DNA from: Thalassotalea sp.
GTDB lineage: Bacteria; Pseudomonadota; Gammaproteobacteria; Enterobacterales; Alteromonadaceae
DNA length: 51,455 nucleotides
Direction of reading: 5' to 3'
Assembly: GCA_029237915.1 (NCBI GenBank)
Contig: JAQWHD010000006.1
Coordinates: 1 to 51,455 of the forward strand
A program made the position numbers and the translations under genes. The notes under the pieces are model-generated. The model was not told where the DNA came from. It searched no databases and saw nothing but the letters and a program-made list of their open reading frames with translations. How positions within the stretch are numbered: the stretch's first letter is position 1; every line of letters begins with the position of its first letter. Below, in pieces: positions 18,555-26,540 of this stretch.

Positions 18555-19904
18555 ATGACTCAACATTTTGACTATATTGCACTAGGTGCAGGTAGTGGTG
18601 GTATCGCCTCAATCAATAGAGCAGCAATGCATGGTAAAAAATGTGCAATTATTGAAGCAAAAGCTTTAGGTGGTACTTGTGTAAATGTCGGTTGTGTACC
18701 GAAAAAAGTAATGTGGTATGCCGGTCAAATTGCTGATGCAGTTCATTATTCAGATGATTACGGCTTTGATTTAAAAGCGGGTAAATTAAACTGGGCAAAA
18801 TTAGTTGAAAGCCGTGAAGCGTATATCTCACGGATCCATGCATCATACGATAGCGGTTTAGCCAAAAACAACGTTACCGTGATTAATGGCTTTGGTAAGT
18901 TTGTTGGTAAAAATGCCATTGAAGTTAATGGTGAAATTTACACGGCTGACCATATATTAATTGCTACAGGCGGACGCCCTACTGTGCCGGCTATCCCAGG
19001 TGCTGAACATGGTATTACGTCTGATGGCTTCTTTGCTTTAACAGAGCAGCCAAAACGCGTAGCTGTTATTGGTGCAGGCTATATTGCCGTTGAGATTGCC
19101 GGAGTATTAAATGCTCTAGGTAGTGACACCACATTATTGGTTCGTAAACATAAACCACTGCGCGAATTTGACGATATGATGTCCGATACTTTAGTCGAGA
19201 TTATGGCTGCTGAAGGTCCAACATTAAAAACTCAATGTACGCCAAAAGAAGTAGTAAAGAATGCCGATGGCAGTTTAACGCTTGAACTAGAAAGCGGTGA
19301 AGCAATCACTGTTGATACGCTTATTTGGGCAATTGGCCGTGAACCAGCAACAGATAACATTAATCTTGAAGCTGCTGGCTTAGAAACTAATGCTCGTGGT
19401 TTTATTGAAACCGATAAATTCCAAAACACCACAGTAGAAAATATCTATGCGGTTGGCGACAATACCGGCCGAGCACAACTTACTCCGGTAGCCGTGGCTG
19501 CAGGTCGTCGTTTATCAGAGCGTTTATTCAACGGTAAAACAGATTTACACTTAGATTATAACTTGATCCCAACAGTAGTATTCTCGCACCCAACCATAGG
19601 TACTATAGGTTTAACAGAGAAACAAGCTACTGAGCAATTTGGTGACGATGACGTAACTGTGTACACCTCACAGTTTACCTCTATGTATACCGCGGTAACT
19701 CAACACCGTCAGCCATGTCGAATGAAGTTAATTTGCCAAGGTAGCAATGAAAAAATCGTTGGTATGCACTGTATTGGTTTAGGTAGTGATGAAATGCTAC
19801 AAGGTTTTGCTGTAGCCGTTAAAATGGGCGCAACTAAAGCTGACTTTGATAACACTATTGCTATTCACCCAACTGCTGCTGAAGAGTTTGTAACTATGCG
19901 ATAA
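18555..19904 (+). CDS. gor: Glutathione-disulfide reductase
   Basis: A 449-residue flavoenzyme that uses NADPH to reduce glutathione disulfide in the cytoplasm. FAD motif [10 protein letters not shown] is at residues 11-20. The redox pair Cys42/Cys47 sits in [13 protein letters not shown]. The NADPH fold is [13 protein letters not shown] with Arg in [11 protein letters not shown]. The C-terminal active-site His is in [15 protein letters not shown]. Size and residue positions match E. coli Gor (450 residues). A canonical intrinsic terminator follows. Confidence 0.95.
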   Translation: MTQHFDYIALGAGSGGIASINRAAMHGKKCAIIEAKALGGTCVNVGCVPKKVMWYAGQIADAVHYSDDYGFDLKAGKLNWAKLVESREAYISRIHASYDSGLAKNNVTVINGFGKFVGKNAIEVNGEIYTADHILIATGGRPTVPAIPGAEHGITSDGFFALTEQPKRVAVIGAGYIAVEIAGVLNALGSDTTLLVRKHKPLREFDDMMSDTLVEIMAAEGPTLKTQCTPKEVVKNADGSLTLELESGEAITVDTLIWAIGREPATDNINLEAAGLETNARGFIETDKFQNTTVENIYAVGDNTGRAQLTPVAVAAGRRLSERLFNGKTDLHLDYNLIPTVVFSHPTIGTIGLTEKQATEQFGDDDVTVYTSQFTSMYTAVTQHRQPCRMKLICQGSNEKIVGMHCIGLGSDEMLQGFAVAVKMGATKADFDNTIAIHPTAAEEFVTMR

Positions 19905-19930
19905 GTGTTCGCTAATATATTTGTTTTAAT

Positions 19931-19953
19931 AGCCCAGTTTATCTGGGCTTTTT
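19931..19953 (+). terminator. Intrinsic terminator of gor
   Basis: AGCCCAG, short loop, CTGGGCT followed by TTTTT, 26 bases after the gor stop. Confidence 0.88.
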
Positions 19954-20263
19954 AATGTTTGTGATAACACGTAGTAGCCATAAAACATTCAATTTAATTT
20001 AGTCACAGTACGCTCAATGAGGTCCCTGATGTCGCTAGTGCTCGACAACAGCTCCTGCGTTGTTCTACCAAGTGCATCCTTGCACAAGTCCTCAAGGATG
20101 ACGTGGTGTAAGTTAACTAACTTACCTACGTATTATCAGAATAATTATGCCGTCATTCTGTACGAGTTTAAGCGATATACAGCACCTCCTTCAGCGTATA
20201 GTGCATATATTTTCTTACGGTGTTCTTTTTCTAATTTTGTATCGTTGATATTTATCACGCTAC
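19954..20263. repeat. Intergenic stretch with imperfect inverted repeat
   Basis: This 310-base gap between gor and the AGCS gene shows no convincing gene. At 20067-20107 two arms, ACCAAGTGCATCCTTG and CAAGGATGACGTGGT, form a long imperfect stem with a 10-base loop. The GC content is higher than in neighbouring spacers, which suggests a dispersed extragenic repeat. Whether it is repeated elsewhere in the genome cannot be seen here. Confidence 0.4.
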
Positions 20264-21763
20264 TTAAGTGCTTACTTTAATTAGGTATTTTTCTTGATAT
20301 GTATGTAAGTCTTTTTTCACTAGGGGCGCTAACATATATAAACCAACAATATTGGCAATTGCCATTGAAAAGAACATTGAGTCAGAAATCGCTATCACCG
20401 CATCTAAACTCGTCGATGCACCAATAATAGTGAACATACAAAATACAAACTTATAGGCTAAATCTAAGCTCTTGCTCTCACCCACTAAAAAACTCCAAGC
20501 AATTGAACCATAATAAGCCCATGAGATCATGGTTGAAATAGCGAATAACAATACCGCAACACTTAACAAATAAGGGAACCACCAAATAACGCTAGCAAAG
20601 GCTCTAGAGGTGAGTGCGACGCCATCAATCCCTTCAACGCCTTGATAAGCACCGGTTATTACAATCACCAAAGCAGTGATGGTACAAATAACTACAGTAT
20701 CGATAAATGGCTCTAGTAAAGCGACGTAACCTTCGCGAATTGGCTCTTTAGTTGATGCCGTTGCATGAGCAATAGATGCAGCGCCAACGCCAGCCTCACT
20801 AGAAAAGGTTGAGCGCTTAAAGCCTTGGATCATTACCCCGACCATACCGCCGACTACGCCCTCCGCAAAGAAAGCACCTTCAATTATCAAGCCAAATGCA
20901 GGAATAATCGCATCATAATTTACCGCTAATACAAACATAGCCGCTAGTAGATATATACCAGCCATTAACGGCACTACTTTTGCGGTAACTTTAGCGATTG
21001 ATTTAATGCCGCCAATAATCACAACAGCAATAACGACAGCGAGAATAGAACCAAACAACCAGCCTTTATCTGCCCAAAAACTACTACTGCCACCCATAGC
21101 AATAACAAATTGCTGATAAGCTTGGTTTGATTGCAGCATATTACTGCCACATAAAGAGGCAACTACGCAGCAAATAGCAAAGAACACCGCGAGTATCTTG
21201 CCAAGTTTTTGATGACCGAGTTCGGCTAAGCCATCTTTTAAGTAATACATTGGCCCACCAAGTACTTTGCCTTGCTTAGTGATCTGGCGGTATTTAACTC
21301 CTAAAGTACATTCTAAAAATTTGGTCGACATGCCCATGAAACCGGCAAACATCATCCAAAAAGTTGCCCCTGGACCACCTATGGATACAGCAATAGCAAC
21401 ACCGGCAATATTGCCTAAGCCAACCGTGCCTGATAACGCAGTACTTAACGCCTGAAAGTGGCTAACTTCTCCGGGGTCATTAGGATCGGAGTAATCTCCT
21501 CGGATAACTTTGCAAGAGTGTTTAAAGCCTTTGATATTAATAAAGCCAAAGTAAGCAGTAAAGGCCAGAGCAGCAAGGATAAGCCAAACAACGATCACTG
21601 GGATCTCAACAGAATACACATTCAAAGAATAGAAAATAATACTGGTAAAGAGTTCACCCACAGGCATAAGCCATGCATTGATTTGTTGATCGATACTTGT
21701 TGCGTGAGCGCTAAAACTTAAAGTCGATATTAATAAGGCAAAGCTGGTGAGCCATTTCATCAT
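20264..21763 (-). CDS. Sodium:alanine/glycine symporter (AGCS family)
   Basis: A 499-residue membrane symporter. The family signature region is clear: GFKHSCKVIRGDYSDPNDPGEVSHFQALSTALSGTVGLGNIAGVAIAVSIGGPGATFWM, with the conserved GxVGxGNIxG Na+/substrate motif, then FKRSTFSSEAGVGAASIAHA and EPFIDTVVICT. Residues 1-22 look like a cleavable signal peptide (SAHA), as in many marine AGCS proteins. AGCS carriers import alanine, glycine or related small amino acids with Na+. Two adjacent Met codons leave the exact start open. No terminator was recognised after it. Confidence 0.93.
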   Translation of the reverse strand: MMKWLTSFALLISTLSFSAHATSIDQQINAWLMPVGELFTSIIFYSLNVYSVEIPVIVVWLILAALAFTAYFGFINIKGFKHSCKVIRGDYSDPNDPGEVSHFQALSTALSGTVGLGNIAGVAIAVSIGGPGATFWMMFAGFMGMSTKFLECTLGVKYRQITKQGKVLGGPMYYLKDGLAELGHQKLGKILAVFFAICCVVASLCGSNMLQSNQAYQQFVIAMGGSSSFWADKGWLFGSILAVVIAVVIIGGIKSIAKVTAKVVPLMAGIYLLAAMFVLAVNYDAIIPAFGLIIEGAFFAEGVVGGMVGVMIQGFKRSTFSSEAGVGAASIAHATASTKEPIREGYVALLEPFIDTVVICTITALVIVITGAYQGVEGIDGVALTSRAFASVIWWFPYLLSVAVLLFAISTMISWAYYGSIAWSFLVGESKSLDLAYKFVFCMFTIIGASTSLDAVIAISDSMFFSMAIANIVGLYMLAPLVKKDLHTYQEKYLIKVST

Positions 21764-22296
21764 TGAACAATCTTATTATTTTTTTAGATATTTAGTTAGG
21801 TTAACAAAGTAGCCATGTAAATAGAATGTGAATTAATTTATCGGGAACATTTTTCAAGTTAACTATCAACAATCTTTTCTACAAGCCTTGCTACATGCGG
21901 TTGATTAAAAAAACAATTTAAAAGAGTAAATAACAATCAATTTAATTTATTAAAAAAATGTTAAATAATGATACTTTTTCTAAAATCATTCTGCTAATAT
22001 CGTTGCGCTGATGAAAAAACAATCAAAAAGAATTGTACATAAATTGGCATTAACGGAATAATTATCCACATCTATTTTACCAATAATAATAAATAGAAAC
22101 GGTCATTTGTATCTTCCTAAAACTTTACTATCAAAGCCTTACAGGCTATTTACACTTGTCATTTTTTCTTTATGACAGGTGGATTTACTAATTCCACTAA
22201 CAGAGTTATCCACAATTCTTCTTTTATTTATATAGTCAGCATTTGCTATCTATGGCATTCTATTGGCAGTAATTTTCAGCCAATAAATCAAATCTT
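21764..22296 (+). promoter_or_regulatory. polA upstream region with two perfect DnaA boxes
   Basis: This 533-base non-coding, AT-rich region lies between divergent genes. TTATCCACA, the consensus DnaA box, occurs twice in the same orientation, at 22062-22070 and 22206-22214. Between them, CACTTGTCAT (22153-22162) and ATGACAGGTG (22172-22181) form a 10-bp stem with one G-U pair and a T-rich loop. In E. coli, DnaA is reported to stimulate polA transcription, so these boxes may control polA here. There are too few boxes for a convincing replication origin. Confidence 0.6.
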
Positions 22297-25053
22297 ATGA
22301 CACAAACTTCTCCTTACATCCTTGTTGACGGTTCATCGTATCTTTTTCGCGCATACCATGTGCCCTATTTACAAGCGCTTAGCACCAAAGATGGTCACCC
22401 TACCGGTGCCATCACTGGCGTTTTAAATATGATAAAAAGCCTACAAAAAGATTATCCAACAGGGAAAATCGTGGTGATTTTTGATGCGAAAGGCAAAACC
22501 TTCCGTAATGATTTATATCCCGAATACAAAGCTAATCGTCCTCCAATGCCTGATGACTTACGTTGCCAAATCGAGCCATTGCATAAAATAATCAACGCTA
22601 TGGGTTTACCTATGTTGGTTATTAAAGGGGTTGAGGCCGATGACGTTATTGGTACTTTAGCAGACCAAGCAAGTAATTTAGGTTTAGAAACGGTTATATC
22701 TACTGGCGATAAAGATATGGCGCAGTTAGTTACCGAACACGTAACCTTAATTAACACCATGACTAATGTCGCTATGGATGTTGACGGTGTTATGGAAAAG
22801 TTTGGCGTGCGCCCAGATCAAATCATTGATTACCTAACGCTAATGGGTGACAAGGTAGATAACATTCCTGGTGTCGACAAGTGTGGACCAAAAACTGCAG
22901 TAAAATGGCTAGCGGAACACGATACGTTAGACAATGTGATAGCTAATGCAGGAAACGTAAAAGGTAAAATTGGTGAGCATTTACGAAATGCATTAGAACA
23001 ACTGCCTCTTTCTCACGAACTTGCCACGATCAGACTAGACGTTGAATTAGACCAAGCAATTAATGAGATTGAAGCTAGCACGCCTGATACTGACACCTTA
23101 CGAGAAATGTATACCCAGTTTGAATTAAAACGATTATTAGCCGAACTCGATGGCACAAGCTCAGCTCCATCGGCAAGCAAAAAGAAAACGACAGCACCAA
23201 GTAATGATGAAGACGAAGATGAAGTTGTTGCTGTAGATATTGATGCCGAATATGACATTGTCCTTAACAAGGAACAATTTAATACTTGGCTAACAAAACT
23301 ACAAAGCTGTTCGAGTTTTGCCTTTGATACTGAAACCACTAGCGTAAATTACATGCAAGCTAAATTGGTTGGTGTTTCTTTTGCCATTGAAGTAGGTAAA
23401 GCAGCTTACGTACCATTAGCCCATGATTACATCGATGCACCACAGCAATTAGATTTAGACTGGGTACTTGCGCAATTAAAACCTCTTTTAGAGAGTGAAA
23501 CAATTGGCAAGATCGGCCAAAATTTAAAATATGATGCTAATGTATTAAGTCACTACGACATAAATTTAAAAGGTATTGCTTTTGATACCATGCTTGAGTC
23601 GTATTGTTTAAACAGTGTATCTACCCGTCATAATATGGACGCACTAGCAGCTAAATATTTAGGCTATAACACAGTACATTTTGAAGATATCGCTGGTAAA
23701 GGTGCGAAACAATTAACTTTTAATCAGATAGAAGTTGAAAAAGCAGGACATTATGCTGCTGAAGATGCCGATATCACCCTAAGATTACACCAAGCTATCT
23801 GGCCTAAGTTAGAAAAAAATGGCGATCAAAAAGCCATCTTCAGCGATGTGGAATTACCGCTATTAACTGTTCTAGCTAAAATGGAACAAGGTGGTGTGTT
23901 AATTGACCCTGACTTATTAATTGAACAAAGCAGCTTAATTGGCACGCGATTAGATGAACTTGAATTACAAGCACATAACTTAGCAGGCAAAAGCTTCAAC
24001 CTAAGTTCACCTAAACAATTACAAGTGATCTTGTTTGAAGAGCAAGGTATTCCAGTAATTAAGAAAACCCCTAAAGGTGCACCTTCAACAGCAGAAGAAG
24101 TACTGCAGGAATTAGCCCTTGATTACCCTCTGCCAAAATTAATTATTGAACATCGCGGTTTAAGTAAGCTTAAATCGACTTACACGGATAAACTGCCACT
24201 TATGATTGATAGCAAATCAGGTCGGGTGCATACTTCATATCATCAAGCAGTAACCGCAACCGGACGTTTATCATCATCCGATCCAAACTTACAAAACATT
24301 CCAATTCGTAGTGAAGAAGGCAAAAAAATCCGCCAAGCGTTTATCGCACCTGATGGTTATAAGATTTTAGCAATTGATTACTCACAAATTGAATTACGCA
24401 TTATGGCGCATTTATCTAAAGATGAAGGTTTACTTACTGCGTTTTCACAAGGCCGCGATATTCACCAAGCGACTGCTGCTGAAATATTCAACTTGCCACT
24501 AGATGAAGTTACGACTGATCACCGCCGTAGCGCCAAGGCTATTAACTTTGGTTTGATTTACGGTATGTCGGCATTTGGCTTAGCAAAACAATTGAATATT
24601 GCTCGTGGTAAAGCCCAAGATTATATGGATGCCTACTTTGCACGTTACCCAGGTGTATTAGAGTATATGGAAGACACTCGTCAACTTGCTAGTGAACAAG
24701 GCTATGTTGAAACTATCTTTGGTCGTCGCTTATTCTTACCTGAAATTAAGTCTAAAAATGGTGCTCGTAGAAAAGCAGCTGAGCGCGCCGCAATCAATGC
24801 TCCTATGCAAGGTACTGCAGCCGATATTATTAAAAAAGCAATGATAGCTGTTGATAAATGGATAACTGAAAACAACGACCCACGTATAAAAATGACCATG
24901 CAAGTGCACGATGAACTGATTTTTGAGGTGCCGGAAAGCATACTTTCTGAAACAACACAAAAATTAGTACAAATAATGGACAATGCAGTGCAGTTAGATG
25001 TGCCATTAACCTCTGAAGCCGGCACTGGTGATAACTGGCAACAAGCACACTAA
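22297..25053 (+). CDS. polA: DNA polymerase I
   Basis: A 918-residue repair and primer-processing polymerase. The N-terminal 5' nuclease (residues 1 to about 290) has VDGSSYLFRAYHVP, VFDAKGKTFRNDLYPEYKANRP and LMGDKVDNIPGVDKCGPKTA. The 3'-5' exonuclease begins at FAFDTETTSVN (catalytic Asp-x-Glu present) and includes NLKYDANVL and YAAEDADITLRL. The polymerase domain has TATGRLSSSDPNLQNIPIR, IDYSQIELRIMAHLS, the O-helix RRSAKAINFGLIYGMSAFGLA and QVHDELIFEVP. Length is close to E. coli Pol I (928). All three active sites appear intact. Two DnaA boxes lie upstream and an intrinsic terminator downstream. Confidence 0.98.
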   Translation: MTQTSPYILVDGSSYLFRAYHVPYLQALSTKDGHPTGAITGVLNMIKSLQKDYPTGKIVVIFDAKGKTFRNDLYPEYKANRPPMPDDLRCQIEPLHKIINAMGLPMLVIKGVEADDVIGTLADQASNLGLETVISTGDKDMAQLVTEHVTLINTMTNVAMDVDGVMEKFGVRPDQIIDYLTLMGDKVDNIPGVDKCGPKTAVKWLAEHDTLDNVIANAGNVKGKIGEHLRNALEQLPLSHELATIRLDVELDQAINEIEASTPDTDTLREMYTQFELKRLLAELDGTSSAPSASKKKTTAPSNDEDEDEVVAVDIDAEYDIVLNKEQFNTWLTKLQSCSSFAFDTETTSVNYMQAKLVGVSFAIEVGKAAYVPLAHDYIDAPQQLDLDWVLAQLKPLLESETIGKIGQNLKYDANVLSHYDINLKGIAFDTMLESYCLNSVSTRHNMDALAAKYLGYNTVHFEDIAGKGAKQLTFNQIEVEKAGHYAAEDADITLRLHQAIWPKLEKNGDQKAIFSDVELPLLTVLAKMEQGGVLIDPDLLIEQSSLIGTRLDELELQAHNLAGKSFNLSSPKQLQVILFEEQGIPVIKKTPKGAPSTAEEVLQELALDYPLPKLIIEHRGLSKLKSTYTDKLPLMIDSKSGRVHTSYHQAVTATGRLSSSDPNLQNIPIRSEEGKKIRQAFIAPDGYKILAIDYSQIELRIMAHLSKDEGLLTAFSQGRDIHQATAAEIFNLPLDEVTTDHRRSAKAINFGLIYGMSAFGLAKQLNIARGKAQDYMDAYFARYPGVLEYMEDTRQLASEQGYVETIFGRRLFLPEIKSKNGARRKAAERAAINAPMQGTAADIIKKAMIAVDKWITENNDPRIKMTMQVHDELIFEVPESILSETTQKLVQIMDNAVQLDVPLTSEAGTGDNWQQAH

Positions 25054-25090
25054 TTTGTAGTTTTATTACAAAAAAGCGTTCTGAGTGACA

Positions 25091-25118
25091 AAAAAACAGG
25101 CTTTATGCCTGCTTTTTT
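25091..25118 (+). terminator. Intrinsic terminator of polA
   Basis: A-run, CAGGC, short loop, GCCTG, then CTTTTTT, starting 38 bases after the polA stop. It isolates the downstream twin units from polA transcription. Confidence 0.8.
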
Positions 25119-25152
25119 CATTTTTTTGTTAAAAAATGTAATAAAAGTTAGA

Positions 25153-25189
25153 GTAAAGACTTTACAACATAGAGTTAACACTCTATTAT
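25153..25189 (+). promoter_or_regulatory. Promoter with overlapping inverted repeats, twin unit 1
   Basis: A -35 TTTACA (25161-25166) and -10 TATTAT (25184-25189) are separated by exactly 17 bases. GTAAAGACTTTAC (25153-25165), an inverted repeat, overlaps the -35. ATAGAGT (25169-25175) and ACTCTAT (25180-25186) form a 7-4-7 inverted repeat filling the spacer and touching the -10. Such placement is typical of a repressor operator. The same arrangement recurs 310 bases downstream. Confidence 0.65.
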
Positions 25190-25196
25190 AACTCTC

Positions 25197-25288
25197 GTTC
25201 CTTACGGAACTCTTGTTGTAATAACTTTTGTTTTCTAGCTTCCCCATAAGCTTCTTACCGACTTTGCATTGTGAAGTCGGTTTTTTTT
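25197..25288 (+). ncRNA. Candidate small RNA, twin copy 1 (about 92 nt)
   Basis: Predicted transcript from about 7 bases after the -10 to the end of a T8 tract. Visible structure, in order: a 5' hairpin GTTCC-TTAC-GGAAC (25197-25210); an unpaired U-rich stretch containing TTGTTGTAATAAC; a short stem AGCTT-CCCCAT-AAGCT (25237-25252) with a C-rich loop; and a terminator ACCGACTT / AAGTCGGT followed by eight T in all. There is no open frame of note. A near-identical second copy follows. The gap between polA and engB is where E. coli carries spf (Spot 42), but I see no sequence resemblance to Spot 42. Coding of a regulatory RNA is inferred from promoter, terminator and duplication. Confidence 0.6.
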
Positions 25289-25371
25289 GCCTGAAATTTA
25301 GTACAAACGACTAACCGCGACGATTTATATGCGACCAAGTCCAATACACTTCCTCCACGAATAGTTGTCGC

Positions 25372-25386
25372 AGCTGAGATTCAGCT
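25372..25386. repeat. Short inverted repeat between the twin units
   Basis: AGCTGA-GAT-TCAGCT, a 6-3-6 inverted repeat in the otherwise unremarkable 170-base stretch separating the two RNA units. It has no U-tract; function unknown. Confidence 0.3.
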
Positions 25387-25462
25387 TAGATAAAATTTAT
25401 CAAAAGAACGCTATACAACGTCAGTTTTATGTAAAGAATGCATTTTAAACTAAAGTATTAGA

Positions 25463-25499
25463 GTAAAAGCTTTACAAAATAGAGTTAACACTCTATTAT
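25463..25499 (+). promoter_or_regulatory. Promoter with overlapping inverted repeats, twin unit 2
   Basis: A second copy of the arrangement: -35 TTTACA (25471-25476), a 17-base spacer, -10 TATTAT (25494-25499), GTAAAAGCTTTAC (25463-25475) over the -35, and ATAGAGT/ACTCTAT (25479-25485, 25490-25496) in the spacer. The seven bases just after the -10 differ almost completely from copy 1, while promoter boxes and inverted repeats are kept. This argues that those elements are functional. Confidence 0.65.
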
Positions 25500-25506
25500 T
25501 GTTTTT

Positions 25507-25599
25507 GTTCCCTACGGAACTCTTGTTGTAATAACATTTTGTTTTCTAGCTTCCCCATAAGCTTCTTACCGACTTTGCATTGTGAAGTCGGTTTTTTTT
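25507..25599 (+). ncRNA. Candidate small RNA, twin copy 2 (about 93 nt)
   Basis: This differs from copy 1 by one substitution in the 5' hairpin loop (TTAC to CTAC) and one inserted A in the U-rich linker. From TTTTGTTTTC onward, including the AGCTT-CCCCAT-AAGCT stem and the terminator, the two are identical. It ends in eight T and faces the convergent engB terminator. Two active copies could adjust dose or answer different signals through their different discriminators (inference). Confidence 0.6.
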
Positions 25600-25614
25600 G
25601 CCTAAAATTTAGTT

Positions 25615-25646
25615 AAAAAAAAGCCCCTATATTATCAATAGGAGCT
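25615..25646 (-). terminator. Intrinsic terminator of engB
   Basis: On the minus strand, AGCTCCTAT / ATAGGGGCT (one G-U pair) with a 7-base loop is followed by a run of T. It lies 31 bases after the engB stop. Confidence 0.85.
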
Positions 25647-25676
25647 CTTCATCTTATAAAACTTTACTGCTAAGAA

Positions 25677-26351
25677 TTAATCTTCTTCAGTTTTCACTTC
25701 ATCGTCTAATTCAACCAACTCTTGCTTTTCAATAGTTGAAAACCATTCACTTATAATGTTGGTGGTAACTTCTAAGCCAACTCGAGTTAATGAAGAGAAC
25801 GCTTGCACTTGGATGTTGTTATGCATAGTTTTGCATTTTTTACGTACTTGCAAAACTTCACTATTACGTTTGCCAGGCTTCAACTTATCAGCCTTAGTTA
25901 ACAATACTAAAGTAGCTAAGCCTGAATCATTAGCCCAATTGATCAAATCAACGTCTAAATCTTTTAAAGGATGACGAATATCCATAAGGATAACTAAGCC
26001 TTTTAAGCTCATTCGGCGCTCTAGATATTCCGCTAAGGCTTTTTGCCATTTTTTCTTCATTTCTAAAGGTACTTTAGCAAATCCATAACCAGGTAAATCA
26101 ATTAAGCGGCGATCTTCGTTTATATCGAAGACATTAATCAATTGAGTACGACCAGGGGTTTTACTTGTACGCGCCAAACCTCTTTGGTTAGTTAGCGTAT
26201 TTAGTGCACTAGACTTACCTGCATTTGAACGCCCAGCAAAAGCTACTTCTATGCCGCTATCGGCTGGAAGCCTACGGATATCAGGGGCACTAAGGGTAAA
26301 TTTTGCAATATGTAAATTAACTACAGGAGCTGTCAAAAGTGGTTCCACCAT
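25677..26351 (-). CDS. engB: Ribosome-biogenesis GTP-binding protein
   Basis: A 224-residue TRAFAC GTPase (YihA/YsxC) needed for large-subunit assembly. GTPase motifs are complete: G1 GRSNAGKSS, the G2 region [12 protein letters not shown]3 [11 protein letters not shown] and G4 TKADKLKPG, followed by the basic C-terminal helix. An acidic tail ([15 protein letters not shown]-like) ends the protein. The position next to polA matches E. coli (yihA) and other gammaproteobacteria. It is divergent from the cytochrome gene. Confidence 0.96.
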   Translation of the reverse strand: MVEPLLTAPVVNLHIAKFTLSAPDIRRLPADSGIEVAFAGRSNAGKSSALNTLTNQRGLARTSKTPGRTQLINVFDINEDRRLIDLPGYGFAKVPLEMKKKWQKALAEYLERRMSLKGLVILMDIRHPLKDLDVDLINWANDSGLATLVLLTKADKLKPGKRNSEVLQVRKKCKTMHNNIQVQAFSSLTRVGLEVTTNIISEWFSTIEKQELVELDDEVKTEED

Positions 26352-26540
26352 GGTTTAAAGATTAACTGATTCAATTATATCCTGTTTTTAACAATTAGAC
26401 GCAGTGTTTTTATGTAATTTTTTTAAACAATAACCATTACACAAGCGCGGGAATTGTGTAAAATAGTGTAAGATTTTATTCCAAACGCTATAAAAAGAAA
26501 TACAAAACGATATTTCCGAGCATTAACAGGCAGAAATTCA

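Noticed and set aside
20017-20280. Plus-strand 87-residue frame in the gor-AGCS gap
   Set aside because: It overlaps the end of the AGCS gene and spans an inverted repeat, with no ribosome site and Cys/Ser-rich, non-protein-like composition.
21764-22296. Chromosomal origin of replication
   Set aside because: Only two DnaA boxes, no dnaA/dnaN or gidA/mioC neighbours and no AT-rich 13-mer array recognised. Read as polA regulation instead.
25197-25599. Twin RNA units as Spot 42 (spf) or CsrB/CsrC homologues
   Set aside because: The location fits spf, but I see no shared sequence with Spot 42, and each unit has a single GGA, inside a stem, not the repeated GGA loops of Csr RNAs. Kept as unassigned small RNAs.
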